Shown piece by piece: positions 1 through 9,230 of a stretch of 64,000 nt of DNA. The DNA is from an uncultured bacterium (GTDB lineage Bacteria > Bacillota > Clostridia > Oscillospirales > Ruminococcaceae): the NCBI GenBank assembly GCA_905215965.1, contig CAJMSD010000011.1, positions 1-64,000 on the forward strand, in the 5' to 3' direction. Each line of letters begins with the position of its first letter. Positions within the stretch are counted from its first letter, which is position 1. The notes beneath the pieces are model-generated. The model saw only the letters and a list, made by a program, of their open reading frames with translations. It was not told where the DNA came from and ran no database searches. The position numbers and the translations under genes were made by a program.

Positions 1-1
1 C

Positions 2-67
2 TCAAATATCATGTTTGAGTGCCTTATGGATCCACAGATGATTATGAGGGTGATTCGGGAAAATTGA
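2..67 (+). CDS. C-terminal tail of a gene cut by the window edge (possible)
   Basis: A reading frame open from the window edge stops at TGA 65-67 and gives 21 residues ending in MIMRVIREN. The charged, methionine-rich tail looks like a protein C-terminus, and the next feature on this strand is a promoter at 94. Nothing identifies the product. The stretch is short enough to be open by chance, so this is only a possibility. Confidence 0.3.
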   Translation, partial: SNIMFECLMDPQMIMRVIREN

Positions 68-93
68 TTTCCGTGGCCTTAATATGTTAAGTC

Positions 94-122
94 TTGACTT
101 TAATGCCGCAGCATGGTATAAT
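94..122 (+). promoter_or_regulatory. sigma-A type promoter of the antiporter gene
   Basis: TTGACT at 94-99 and TATAAT at 117-122 are separated by 17 bases. The start codon of the antiporter follows 46 bases later, preceded by GAGAGGA as ribosome binding site. Confidence 0.75.
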
Positions 123-168
123 TTGTAAAGATTATGTAATAAATGTAAAAATGAGAGGATAATCAAAA

Positions 169-1095
169 ATGCAATATTTATTGTTGATTATAGGTTTTGT
201 CTTACTTATTAAAGGAGCAGATTTTTTTGTTGACGGAAGCTCAAGCACTGCTAAACGTTTGAAAGTTCCTTCGCTGATTATTGGCATGACGGTAGTTGCC
301 ATGGGCACAAGCCTTCCGGAGTGTGCTGTCAGCACTACCGCATCGGCAACTCAGAAAAACGAATTGGCAATCGCTAATATAGTTGGCTCTAATATATTCA
401 ATCTTGTTGCAATATGCGGATTATGCGCATTACTTTGTCCTCTTGTCATAAATAAATCTACATTGATAAAAGAATTTCCTTTTTCAATATTTCTGGCTGG
501 ACTTTTACTTTGTTTTGGTTTGACCGGATCAAGCATTTCACGTATAGAAGCTATAATATTCTTGTTGATATTTGCAGCTTTTATATTCTCAATGATCCGT
601 TCGGCACAAAAAAACCGCACTCATGCCAATGAAGAGGAATACCAGCTTTTGCCTGTATGGAAATGCATATTGTTTATTGTATTCGGTATCGCCGCAATTG
701 CTGTCGGCGGAGAAATGGTCGTTAAGTCGGCATCTAGAATTGCCAGATCATTTGGTATGTCAGATAACTTAATTGGTCTGACGATAGTTGCGCTCGGTAC
801 AAGTCTGCCTGAACTTGTAACTTCAATTGTTGCGGCAAAGAAAAATGAAATGGATATGGCGCTTGGCAATGTTATTGGTTCAAATATTTTTAATATATTA
901 TTTGTACTTGGCATTGCCGCTTCTATCTCACCTATCGCATTTATTACCGAAAACGTTATAGATATAATCTTGCTTATAGCAATGAGCATCATGGTATGGC
1001 TGATGTGCTGGAAAAGAAAAAAGCTTATTCGCCCTCACGGAGTAATAATGCTTTTGGTCTATACAGGATATGTGATCTACATTTGCAACAGATGA
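169..1095 (+). CDS. calcium/sodium antiporter family protein (CaCA, YrbG-like)
   Basis: Inner-membrane cation exchanger of 308 residues. It is built as two homologous halves, as in the CaCA superfamily: the first alpha-repeat has GTSLPE at about residues 46-51 and GSNIFN at about 73-78, and the second has GTSLPE and GSNIFN again in the C-terminal half (DNA about 798-890). About ten hydrophobic segments fill the sequence, with a charged cytoplasmic loop near residues 145-160. Length and motif layout match bacterial YrbG-type exchangers, which swap Ca2+ for Na+ or H+; the exact ion cannot be read here. It has its own promoter and is followed after 31 bases by an AraC-type regulator, which may be cotranscribed. 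Confidence 0.9.
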   Translation: MQYLLLIIGFVLLIKGADFFVDGSSSTAKRLKVPSLIIGMTVVAMGTSLPECAVSTTASATQKNELAIANIVGSNIFNLVAICGLCALLCPLVINKSTLIKEFPFSIFLAGLLLCFGLTGSSISRIEAIIFLLIFAAFIFSMIRSAQKNRTHANEEEYQLLPVWKCILFIVFGIAAIAVGGEMVVKSASRIARSFGMSDNLIGLTIVALGTSLPELVTSIVAAKKNEMDMALGNVIGSNIFNILFVLGIAASISPIAFITENVIDIILLIAMSIMVWLMCWKRKKLIRPHGVIMLLVYTGYVIYICNR

Positions 1096-1126
1096 TGATC
1101 TCTGGCTTAGTGGGACGTGGTTTATT

Positions 1127-1912
1127 ATGATAATCGGTTCAATCGGATACAATTCAGTCCATGGCAAAGAATTTTTAATGGACAGACCTGACGGTCCGGG
1201 ATGCTATTTGTTTTTGCTTATCAAATCCGGCGCAGATTTTGAAATCAATAATGTAAGCTATCAGCTCAATGGCGGTTACGCCGTTATCATATCCCCTTCT
1301 ACTCCCTGCCGCTATTGTGCAAGCGATGATCTGTATATTGACGACTGGATGTATTTCAATATCACTGACGAAGAGCGCGATAAATTTATAAAAAACGGTT
1401 TACCTTTCGATAAACCTGTTTCTATAAGCAATCTTGACGAATTGTCGCAAATTATGCATATTATGATGTTTGAACATTATTCAGCCGCAAGCTTTCACGA
1501 CGAGATCAAATACAACTATGCTGATATCCTCCTCATGAAAGTGAGCCGTATTGTGAATTCGGGAATCAATATTTCATCAAATGTTTTTGTAGAAAAACAC
1601 TCGCATTTAACTAATATCCGTACAAGAATTTATAATACTCCTGAGCAGATACCGGGTATTTCCGAACTTGCAAATGAATTTGGAATGAGCCGTTCAGGAT
1701 TTCAGCATCTTTATAAAAGAATGTTTGGAGTCAGCGTCATGAGTGACGTAATTGCGGGACGAATCGAAAAAGCTAAAAATTTATTGATTTCAACTAATCT
1801 TAAAATAGCCGAAATCGCAGCTAAATGCGGTTACGGAAGCGAATACAGCTTTATGAGACAATTTAAAAAAATATGCGGCTGTACTCCGACGGAATACAGA
1901 AAGGGAAAATGA
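1127..1912 (+). CDS. AraC family transcriptional regulator
   Basis: Protein of 261 residues with an N-terminal cupin-like sensing region (about 1-140) and a C-terminal double helix-turn-helix of the AraC/XylS type (about 165-258). The second helix-turn-helix reads IAEIAAKCGYGSEYSFMRQF, then a G-x-TPTEYR ending typical of the family. Such proteins usually bind a sugar or glycan signal and activate transport or hydrolase genes; the ligand here is unknown. It starts 31 bases after the antiporter gene with only a weak GTGG-type ribosome binding site, so translation may depend on the upstream gene. No sugar transporter lies beside it, so its target is not evident. Confidence 0.88.
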   Translation: MIIGSIGYNSVHGKEFLMDRPDGPGCYLFLLIKSGADFEINNVSYQLNGGYAVIISPSTPCRYCASDDLYIDDWMYFNITDEERDKFIKNGLPFDKPVSISNLDELSQIMHIMMFEHYSAASFHDEIKYNYADILLMKVSRIVNSGINISSNVFVEKHSHLTNIRTRIYNTPEQIPGISELANEFGMSRSGFQHLYKRMFGVSVMSDVIAGRIEKAKNLLISTNLKIAEIAAKCGYGSEYSFMRQFKKICGCTPTEYRKGK

Positions 1913-1976
1913 TATTCACCAAAAAAAGTGCATGACTTCACAAGAAAAAATTATAAATTATCAAACGCCATTCAAT

Positions 1977-2010
1977 AAAAAAGCTCTCCATATTAATTTA
2001 TGGGGAGCTT
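1977..2010 (-). terminator. intrinsic terminator of the exopolysaccharide operon
   Basis: The arms 1981-1992 and 1999-2010 form a 12-bp stem with one G-U pair. On the minus strand the stem is followed by a run of T (complement of 1977-1980 and onward). It lies just after the flippase stop codon. Confidence 0.8.
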
Positions 2011-2015
2011 CGTCA

Positions 2016-3434
2016 TTATATTTTATGTTTATTTGTCAGCATTGATTTAGCCTTATTTAATATCGTTTTGAGAAGTCCCTTGTTAAGAACTATAAAAAAT
2101 ATTATTCCGACTGTTATATTAATAACATTCAGAGCAGTGATCTGCATAAAACATAATATACACTGAACAACCAATACCATAAGTATCGATAACATATGAA
2201 CGACATTTATTCTTATCTTTACAAACTTGCGTATATCTATCATTCTAAATGAAAAAAGAAAAATATAACTTACAAGCGTTGAAATCGAAGCTGCATATAT
2301 TCCTATGAATTTTATAAGGATAAGGTCAATTACAAGATTAATTGCAGCAGCTATTATAGTTGTAATTCCCACGCTTTTTGTAGCCTTATACGCTATATAA
2401 AGTCCGCCAAGGAACGATGAAAGACAAGAGAAAAACAAGCCCATGAAAAGTATTGGCATCTGCGGGTAAGATTCGGAATAATCACCTTGTATAAGAATTT
2501 TGAAAAGCAAAGGTGTACATCCGATAATAAGTCCCATAAATCCTGCAAGCAAATTAAAGATCTGCTTAAACATATCAGAATAGTATTTATTTGCATCTGA
2601 ATCCTTTGAAGCTATAGACGCGCTTTCCTGCCATGCCATTGTGAAAGTATTCTGCGCAAGAGTAATCATAGACGGAACTTTATATGCAGCTGCATATATA
2701 GCATTAGCCGCTGTTCCCATAAATGAAGTTATTACAAGACGGTCAGACATATTCATTACCCATAATGACATGCTGTTAGGAATGAGCGGCCATGAGTATG
2801 AAAGCAGACTTTTTAAAGTAGCGGTGTTCGCATATTCAAATTTTATATAACGAAACATTTTGGTTTTTATCATTAGAAATAACAGCGAGAACAGTGAAGA
2901 AAGACCAAGAGCAATAACTGCTCCGATGAGTTCCATTTTAAGGAACATTACCAAAAGAAATACAAATATTATTTTGCAGGCAGCACTTATTATAGCGCTG
3001 AATGAATAATCCATATTCTTTTGTATTCCTCTTGCTACCTGCCTTGCTGCATTTACAACTATATCGGCAAAGAAGTAACCGCATATCAAAAGTCTCAAAG
3101 TTACAGACAGTTTGAACAAACAGAAATATAAAATCACAAGTGCGCCTATAGAAGTCGGAAAAATGAAAATAAAAATAGTAGACACTATTTTTCTTACTTC
3201 CTCTTCATTATTCTTAATTTCTATAAGGAATCTGAAAGCTGCTGTTTGTATCTGCAAGGTTGCGACAGGAAGAACCAATGATACAAGAGTAATTATGATA
3301 TCATATATTCCAAAGTCGCTTTTTGTAAGATACTTGGTAAGTATCGGAATAGTAATAAATGCTGCAAATTTCGGGAAAAAAGTTCCGATAGAAAGAATAA
3401 GAGTATTTTTTACAAGTTTAGATTCTCTGCTCAT
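2016..3434 (-). CDS. polysaccharide flippase (Wzx/MATE-like oligosaccharide exporter)
   Basis: Integral membrane protein of 472 residues with about 12-14 hydrophobic helices. The N-terminus (LSIGTFFPKFAAFITIPILT) is typical of the polysaccharide biosynthesis export family (MurJ/Wzx/MATE superfamily). Such proteins flip lipid-linked oligosaccharide repeat units across the membrane. It is the last gene of the operon; its ATG overlaps the stop of the pyruvyl transferase gene (ATGA) with AGAGGTGG upstream. With the polymerase-like protein upstream this points to Wzx/Wzy-dependent polymer assembly. A polar C-terminus of about 20 residues with several lysines follows the last helix. Confidence 0.85.
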   Translation of the reverse strand: MSRESKLVKNTLILSIGTFFPKFAAFITIPILTKYLTKSDFGIYDIIITLVSLVLPVATLQIQTAAFRFLIEIKNNEEEVRKIVSTIFIFIFPTSIGALVILYFCLFKLSVTLRLLICGYFFADIVVNAARQVARGIQKNMDYSFSAIISAACKIIFVFLLVMFLKMELIGAVIALGLSSLFSLLFLMIKTKMFRYIKFEYANTATLKSLLSYSWPLIPNSMSLWVMNMSDRLVITSFMGTAANAIYAAAYKVPSMITLAQNTFTMAWQESASIASKDSDANKYYSDMFKQIFNLLAGFMGLIIGCTPLLFKILIQGDYSESYPQMPILFMGLFFSCLSSFLGGLYIAYKATKSVGITTIIAAAINLVIDLILIKFIGIYAASISTLVSYIFLFSFRMIDIRKFVKIRINVVHMLSILMVLVVQCILCFMQITALNVINITVGIIFFIVLNKGLLKTILNKAKSMLTNKHKI

Positions 3435-4531
3435 ATTCCACCTCTTACACTTTCACTGCAAATGAGAGATATAGTCTCCATTGAAATATCTCTGTATTTT
3501 TTAACTTTTTCTTTGATCGGCTCATAATTTAGCGGAGCTTTCTCTTCAGGCGACTTTCCAAGAATACGGTCAGTCATACCCAGAGTTTCCGCAAGATTTA
3601 TCAATCTCGCAGAACGCTCCGGAATAGGCGAAGAAGTTATATAAACATCTTTCTCAAACTGAACAGAGAAGCAAAATGCATGAAACGAACCCGTGACTAC
3701 AAATTTCGCGTGATAAATATAATTAAGGAATTCTTCGGGAGACAGATCATATACATATTTGAACCCATATCTTCCGGTATTGAATTTTGAAAGAGCAATT
3801 ACGTCACAATTGTATTTTTTCTTAAGTTTTCTTATAAAGTCGATATTGCTTGGATTTGCGCCAAACAGATACAGAAAAATATAGTCTTTTTCTCTTGGAC
3901 GTTCGGATACAAATTTTTTCCAGTATGAGCTGTCCAATAAAAAAGTAGGATCGACATCTGTGCGCACAAGAGAAGCTTTCTCATCACTGAATCCGGTTTT
4001 AAGAAAATCTTCAAGACGCGTTTCCCTCACACTTATAAGGTCGAAATCCTCAAGCATTGATATATTTTTTTCATCGTCAATGCCGTCAGTACCAGAGCTT
4101 GCCGCATAGGAAAACTTCTTTTTCTCATTGGAAACAAAATCCAGAAAATAATTTGTATCTCCATGAGTTATCTTATTATTCCAGACCTGATCGCTTCCTG
4201 TTACAAAACGATCATACTTGTTATTTGCTTCATTAATATTATCAGGATAATATTCTTTTTTACTAAGTCTGCAATATTTATTTTCAAAAGCTTTGAATTT
4301 CTCTAATCTCTTCTTGTAGGCATTATATGCCAGAATTGCTATGAGCTTCTTTTTCAAACCTTTCTTTTTAAACAATCCTTCAGGAACATGATCGTTTATT
4401 ACATACGGATTATTATACGACAGTGTTTCGCATTCTGCTCCGCTCTGTTCTATAACTTTCTGAAGTGCGTGTATCTGGAGTGCTGCCCCATAATTACTGG
4501 TTCCTGTCAAAGTAACTATGCCTATCTTCAT
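3431..4531 (-). CDS. polysaccharide pyruvyl transferase family protein
   Basis: About 366 residues. The N-terminus (IGIVTLTGTSNYGAALQIHA) and the internal VTGSDQVWN, followed by a Rossmann-like C-terminal half with VTGSFHAFCFS, match the polysaccharide pyruvyl transferase family (PF04230, CsaB-like). Family members transfer a ketal-linked pyruvate from phosphoenolpyruvate to a sugar of a surface polymer, giving it a negative charge. The ATG at 4531 overlaps the TAA of the preceding ligase-like gene (TAATG), with AAAGG just before it. A longer start at 4555 would lie inside the upstream gene and has no better site. Expected to be cytoplasmic or membrane-associated. Confidence 0.85.
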   Translation of the reverse strand: MKIGIVTLTGTSNYGAALQIHALQKVIEQSGAECETLSYNNPYVINDHVPEGLFKKKGLKKKLIAILAYNAYKKRLEKFKAFENKYCRLSKKEYYPDNINEANNKYDRFVTGSDQVWNNKITHGDTNYFLDFVSNEKKKFSYAASSGTDGIDDEKNISMLEDFDLISVRETRLEDFLKTGFSDEKASLVRTDVDPTFLLDSSYWKKFVSERPREKDYIFLYLFGANPSNIDFIRKLKKKYNCDVIALSKFNTGRYGFKYVYDLSPEEFLNYIYHAKFVVTGSFHAFCFSVQFEKDVYITSSPIPERSARLINLAETLGMTDRILGKSPEEKAPLNYEPIKEKVKKYRDISMETISLICSESVRGGI

Positions 4532-5886
4532 TAAGCCTTTATCCTCACTTTCCAATGTGTTTTATTTCGCCTTTGAAGTGCTTGTTCAACAAAAAAAGGT
4601 CTTTTCCTGAAAATTTCAGGATGACACAATATAACAAATATAAACATATGCACATACCTGTAATAAGCAAATTCAAACGTTGTCATAAACAGAAATAGTG
4701 TAACGCATATTATCAAAAAAAAATATATGGGAACGTCCTGAGTCTTTTTCCCCTTTATACCCATTATTATGAAGAAGGCAACAAACAGAATAAGTCCTAT
4801 TGCACCGCCTCTGTAAATAGTTTCCAGTAAAATATTATGCGTGTGATTTATACCAATTTTTATAATTGAAACCTCGTTCGGTTCATATCCATAACCTATA
4901 AGAGGCGATTTGCCTATATATTCCAATGCTTTTTGCCATATACCTAAACGACCGTTAAGCGTTGCTGATTTATGCAAATAAGTTTCTATATAATAAGAAT
5001 ACTTTTGGAATAAGAGATTCACTGCCATTTCATAATTGAAAACCATTGCCGCGATAAAGCCGATTCCCATTTTAGAAATTTGATGTTTTTTCTTTAAACG
5101 CTTATTTTTTGGCTTTTCCAGCTTTCTGCAGCACAATACAAGAACTGCTGCTGTAACAATAAAGCATAACATAGCTAGAACAGACCATACATACACATAC
5201 GCAGCGATCGTAACGACTGAATAAAAAAGTGCAAAAATTTTTATGCTTTTTCTGTTGTCATAAAGATAATAATACAACCATACAGCGACAAAAACAGGCC
5301 ACGCCCAAAAAAACGTAGCATTATCTTCTGCAAGAAAATAGAAATTAGAAGTATCGATTCCCATGCCTCTCGAACTTACAGCGTCTGCTTGAAGTCCGCC
5401 TGAATTTTTCAGCAGAAGCATGGTAAAATCGTTCAAAAGACACATGATCGAACCTACCGCAACAAAACATCCCGTATAGCGTTTAGGATTATAAAACAGT
5501 CCGTAATCGGTTAGCAGAATAAAACCTATTGCAGTAAATGCCGATATCAGCGCCGAACTTGTCTGCATAGTATTTCCCTTTGCAACATTTAACAGACTTG
5601 ATCCAAGAAGATTCCAAAAATATAAAAGTAAAAGTATGATCACAGGTAAGGACGGAGCATAAAAGCTTTTGTTCCTTGTTGTGACTCTGAATATAGCCTG
5701 AACTACAGAAAAAAGCAATAACGCTATTCCGACAACTATAAGAAGCATTGAAAAGCCCTTATATAGCGTTGCCCCCATTACATAATTGGCAGGTCTGAAA
5801 TAAATCAGCAGCAGACAAACATAGATCACTGTTTCCAAAGGAATCGCAAGATCGGATTTTTTTATAACAGCGATCTTATCACGCAT
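4531..5886 (-). CDS. O-antigen ligase/polymerase family membrane protein
   Basis: About 451 residues with some 11-12 hydrophobic segments and a large central extracytoplasmic loop (roughly residues 285-345). The loop region carries GRLGIWQKALEYI, then a GYGYEPN and an NHTHNILLE motif, all characteristic of the O-antigen ligase/Wzy (PF04932) superfamily. In this operon it most likely polymerises repeat units. The ATG at 5886 is preferred to the ATG at 5988 because GGAGG lies 9 bases upstream (5896-5900) and this reduces the overlap with the glycosyltransferase gene from 110 to 8 bases. Confidence 0.85.
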   Translation of the reverse strand: MRDKIAVIKKSDLAIPLETVIYVCLLLIYFRPANYVMGATLYKGFSMLLIVVGIALLLFSVVQAIFRVTTRNKSFYAPSLPVIILLLLYFWNLLGSSLLNVAKGNTMQTSSALISAFTAIGFILLTDYGLFYNPKRYTGCFVAVGSIMCLLNDFTMLLLKNSGGLQADAVSSRGMGIDTSNFYFLAEDNATFFWAWPVFVAVWLYYYLYDNRKSIKIFALFYSVVTIAAYVYVWSVLAMLCFIVTAAVLVLCCRKLEKPKNKRLKKKHQISKMGIGFIAAMVFNYEMAVNLLFQKYSYYIETYLHKSATLNGRLGIWQKALEYIGKSPLIGYGYEPNEVSIIKIGINHTHNILLETIYRGGAIGLILFVAFFIIMGIKGKKTQDVPIYFFLIICVTLFLFMTTFEFAYYRYVHMFIFVILCHPEIFRKRPFFVEQALQRRNKTHWKVRIKA

Positions 5887-7015
5887 TCTCAAAAACCTCC
5901 AAAAGTCTCGCCGCAACACTTGACGAGGAAAAAAGTGAAACTGCATTTTCCGAAATATTTTTCCTGTTGAAGCGCTCTTTTTCGGCATACATCTTCTTCA
6001 TTACTTCGGCAAGATCATCGGAATCATCTGATTTGAACAGATATCCGTTTTCACTATTGAACAATTCGTCTATAGGACCGCCCTTAACACCTATACACGG
6101 CAATCCGGTCACCCAAGCCTCGATAAACGGAACTCCGAATGTTTCAAGAATACTTGCCGAAACATAGCAATCACTCTCTGCTAAAAGTTCGGCAACTTCT
6201 TCCCTTTTCTTAAATCCCGTCATAATGATCTGATCGCTCATGCCGAGAGAATTGATCTGTTTTTTCAGGCTGCTGTAAAGCTTTCCGTCGCCTACAATAG
6301 TAAGCTTGATATCTTTATTTCCCTTAAATGCCTTTGTAAAGCCTTCAATAGCTATATTAAATCTTTTTACAGGAACAAGACGGCTTATAGAAATAAATTT
6401 ATAGCTTGAACTGTCAGTCTCGCGACTATCAGCATATCCAAATTCATCAGAAACCATATTTGGGATTACCAATATATTTCTTTTTGTTCCCGTAAGTTCA
6501 AGCACACTTTTTTTCAGCAGACTGCTTACGCAAATAAAGGCGTCTACTTTTTCGGCAAGCTCGCAGAGAAGCTCCTTTTTCCTGGAAGAAAGCTCCTTTT
6601 TTTGTACCTTCGTCCAGTGCTCGGTGACAACTATCTTACAGCCAAGAGTTTTAAGGAAACCGAATATCTCACTTGTAATAGTAAGAAGCGGAAAATGAAT
6701 ATGGATAACATCGGGAACGCCGTTTTCATCAATTATGGTTTTCACCAATTTTTTAAATTCCGCAGATTTTATCTTCGAAAAAAGTCCCTCAGGAAGTCCT
6801 TTAATAGGAAGCCTTCTTCCATAAATTTCAATTCCGTCTTTTGAATTCCGATAAGGTTTTACAGTTCTGATGACCTTCACTGAACGATTATCGGAAAATG
6901 CATAGATAACCTTATTTCCTGCTTTTTTCAAAGCAACAGCCTGTTCGTATTCAAATATTCCTATCATTCCCGTTGATTTTTCCGGGAAAGCTCTTCCTAT
7001 AGAAAGAATATACAT
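5879..7015 (-). CDS. glycosyltransferase family 4 protein
   Basis: A GT-B fold glycosyltransferase of 378 residues. The N-terminal half has the acceptor-side Rossmann core (IHIHFPL and VVTEHW). The C-terminal half has ISRLVPVKRF, the VGDGKLY strand and the E-x7-E type motif in SILETFGVPFIEAW, which marks the GT4 family of retaining nucleotide-sugar transferases. It probably adds one sugar to the lipid-linked repeat unit at the cytoplasmic membrane face. A strong AGGAGG lies ahead of the ATG at 7015. The sugar donor cannot be told from sequence. Confidence 0.88.
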   Translation of the reverse strand: MYILSIGRAFPEKSTGMIGIFEYEQAVALKKAGNKVIYAFSDNRSVKVIRTVKPYRNSKDGIEIYGRRLPIKGLPEGLFSKIKSAEFKKLVKTIIDENGVPDVIHIHFPLLTITSEIFGFLKTLGCKIVVTEHWTKVQKKELSSRKKELLCELAEKVDAFICVSSLLKKSVLELTGTKRNILVIPNMVSDEFGYADSRETDSSSYKFISISRLVPVKRFNIAIEGFTKAFKGNKDIKLTIVGDGKLYSSLKKQINSLGMSDQIIMTGFKKREEVAELLAESDCYVSASILETFGVPFIEAWVTGLPCIGVKGGPIDELFNSENGYLFKSDDSDDLAEVMKKMYAEKERFNRKNISENAVSLFSSSSVAARLLEVFENA

Positions 7016-7033
7016 TGCGAGCCTCCTAATAAA

Positions 7034-7909
7034 TCATTTTATAGCATCAAATATACTCTTCATAGTATCTTTAAGTGAATATTGTGGTTTCCAGTTAAAA
7101 TCATTCATAAATTCATCTGCAATAAGCGAAGAGTTTTGCCAGTCGTCCGACGGCATTACAACAGGAGCATTTGTTTTAAAGCCTAATTCGCAGCCTGTTT
7201 CTACAGCCGTTTCCGCAAGCTCCCTAAGTTTATAAGCATTATTGGTACCGAAATTATAAACTTCCTGCCAATCATTTTTTGACAAAGCAATTTTAATAAT
7301 ACCGGAAGCAGCATCTCTTACATCTAAAAATCCAAACAGTTGATCTCCGCCCGATATTGTGAGTTGCTCACCTGCTTTTATTTTCAAGGCAAATTTATTG
7401 GTTAATCTCTGATTAAAACCTGCCCCTATAATGCTTGCCATTCTCAAATTCGTATGTCTTATCTTACGGCAAAGCGAGTTGATATACAATTCAGACCAGT
7501 ACTTTCCGACTGCATATTTAGTTTCAAGAACAGGAGCAAAGCTTTCATCTGCCGGTTTTTCTCTTTTCTGGCTGTAAACGCTCTGTGAGGAAATATTTAT
7601 TACTGAGCCGACTACGTCATCTACAGCTTTTTCAACGACTGTTTTCACAAAGTCAAGTCCTTTGGCAAATGTCTCATCGTTCACATTTCTTGGAAATGCA
7701 CAGCTGATAAGTACGTCTATATCCGAAAAATCAAAAGAACCGACCTCACTATTATCTACCGTAACAATGTTATCGGCAGTAACAAAGGTATCTCTTTCTC
7801 TTTCAAAATCAAACGTAAAGGCATATACCAATATATTTTCCCTGTCTGCCAGCTGTCTAAGAAGTTCTGTTCCAAGGAAGCCTCCGGCACCGGTTATTGC
7901 GATCTTCAT
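7034..7909 (-). CDS. NAD-dependent epimerase/dehydratase (extended SDR)
   Basis: About 291 residues with the extended short-chain dehydrogenase layout: the nucleotide-binding GAGGFLG at residues 7-13, an Asp-containing second strand region, ISSQSVYS, and the catalytic Y-x3-K as YAVGK. It modifies a nucleotide sugar (epimerase, dehydratase or reductase) for the exopolysaccharide. The ATG at 7909 has AAGGAG upstream, whereas a start at 7969 would run into the ATP-grasp gene without a better site. It sits between the GT4 and ATP-grasp genes, 28 bases after the latter. Which sugar nucleotide it uses is not clear. Confidence 0.85.
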   Translation of the reverse strand: MKIAITGAGGFLGTELLRQLADRENILVYAFTFDFERERDTFVTADNIVTVDNSEVGSFDFSDIDVLISCAFPRNVNDETFAKGLDFVKTVVEKAVDDVVGSVINISSQSVYSQKREKPADESFAPVLETKYAVGKYWSELYINSLCRKIRHTNLRMASIIGAGFNQRLTNKFALKIKAGEQLTISGGDQLFGFLDVRDAASGIIKIALSKNDWQEVYNFGTNNAYKLRELAETAVETGCELGFKTNAPVVMPSDDWQNSSLIADEFMNDFNWKPQYSLKDTMKSIFDAIK

Positions 7910-7937
7910 TACTTTACTCCTTATAAATGAGAAATTC

Positions 7938-9230
7938 TCAGAACTCTCCGAACAATCTCTCAGGATCAAATTTTACTACCATATTTTTACCGTCAGTATC
8001 AAGAACCGTTATATTACTGTTGATCTTTTTAATATCCTCAGCCATTGCTTCGCGGCTTTCACTGAGCATTACAAAACGTATCATAAGCTGACGCAAAGTG
8101 TCCGTATCAGGAGTTTCACGTCCGACAGGATATCGGTTTTCATATTCAAGAATACTCGGAACGGAAGCGGCAGTCTCTTCAAGTCCGCTAATTTCTCCAA
8201 CAATTCCGTGACGTGCCACAAACGATATGATACCTGAGCATTTTCCGTTCATTTTCGGATTCTCGCGGCTTATATCATAGTCCGAGCGTCCAAGAAGAGC
8301 ATGATCCACAAGAATATTTATAAAGCTCTGTCCTGTTATTTTTTTCATAAATCGATACGGAGCTTCTCCTGCACATCTGAGTCCTGCTTCAAAAATTCTG
8401 AAATCGCCTGTTTCCGGATCATGTATGCCCTGAATAAAAATAATTCCATCTTGAATGCCAATTGACTCGCAAAGTCTCAGCACAGAATCGTTAGCGTCTC
8501 TTATATATTCATCTGCAAAGACCGAAGGATAAACTCTTGCAGCAGGTATTGTAGTAACATCACCTTCGTGTATGGCGATCGGATACCTGTTATCAACACA
8601 GACAAGCGCAGCCTTTCCTCCGCATATAGCGTAGTGAGCCGTAAATTCATTGCCGTTTACAAATTCTTCGATTATTATTAGCTTCTTTGAAGATTTTTCA
8701 AGCGACTCTGCAATATGAGATCTTAACTCGCTCTCATTGTGACAAATAAATACTCCTGCTGAAGTGGAAGCGTCAACAGGTTTCAGAACCAACGGATATT
8801 TGAAGTTCTTCCATGCTTCATCAGGAATCTCATTTCCGGTAAACCATGTGTGGGGACAAGGAACTCCGTTTTCTTCGCAGAGCTTTCTAAAACAGTCCTT
8901 GCTTTCGATCCTGTCCCACTGCTCTCTGCTGCAATAAAAAGGAAGACCGTTTCTGCGGCTGAGTTCCATTGCAGCAAGAAGATTAAATTCACTTATACCT
9001 GCAAGAATACCGTCAACTTTATTTTCATCTATTACAGACTGCAAAGCGTCTAAATCAGCAGTGCTGATAAGATAATGCTTATCCACATACCTTTTTACCT
9101 CCGAACGCTCAGGAGGATAGTAGTCAGCAGCTATTGTGTAAGCACCATTTTCTCTTGCATATTTAACTATATCTACTGCTCCTACATTGGAGCCGAGTAT
9201 CAAAAGTGTTTTTCCCTCAAATTTATTCAT
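7938..9230 (-). CDS. ATP-grasp domain protein (amino acid/carboxylate ligase type)
   Basis: About 430 residues. The N-terminal Rossmann-like pre-ATP-grasp domain begins with LLILGSNVGAVDIV; the ATP-grasp core includes PLVLKPVDASTSAGVF (phosphate-binding loop) and FIQGIHD, and later FRIFEAGLRCAG supplies the Mg-binding acidic/Asn-type region. The family (CPSase L-chain/PurK-like) joins a carboxylate to an amine through an acyl phosphate. In surface glycan loci such enzymes are suspected to attach amino acids to amino sugars; that role is inference. The ATG at 9230 overlaps the sugar transferase gene by 8 bases, which suggests translational coupling, since no good ribosome binding site precedes it. 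A paralogue of the same fold lies two genes upstream. Confidence 0.82.
   Translation of the reverse strand: MNKFEGKTLLILGSNVGAVDIVKYARENGAYTIAADYYPPERSEVKRYVDKHYLISTADLDALQSVIDENKVDGILAGISEFNLLAAMELSRRNGLPFYCSREQWDRIESKDCFRKLCEENGVPCPHTWFTGNEIPDEAWKNFKYPLVLKPVDASTSAGVFICHNESELRSHIAESLEKSSKKLIIIEEFVNGNEFTAHYAICGGKAALVCVDNRYPIAIHEGDVTTIPAARVYPSVFADEYIRDANDSVLRLCESIGIQDGIIFIQGIHDPETGDFRIFEAGLRCAGEAPYRFMKKITGQSFINILVDHALLGRSDYDISRENPKMNGKCSGIISFVARHGIVGEISGLEETAASVPSILEYENRYPVGRETPDTDTLRQLMIRFVMLSESREAMAEDIKKINSNITVLDTDGKNMVVKFDPERLFGEF

Noticed and set aside
5887..5988. Longer N-terminus for the O-antigen ligase-like protein
   Set aside because: It would overlap the glycosyltransferase gene by 110 bases; GGAGG supports the ATG at 5886.
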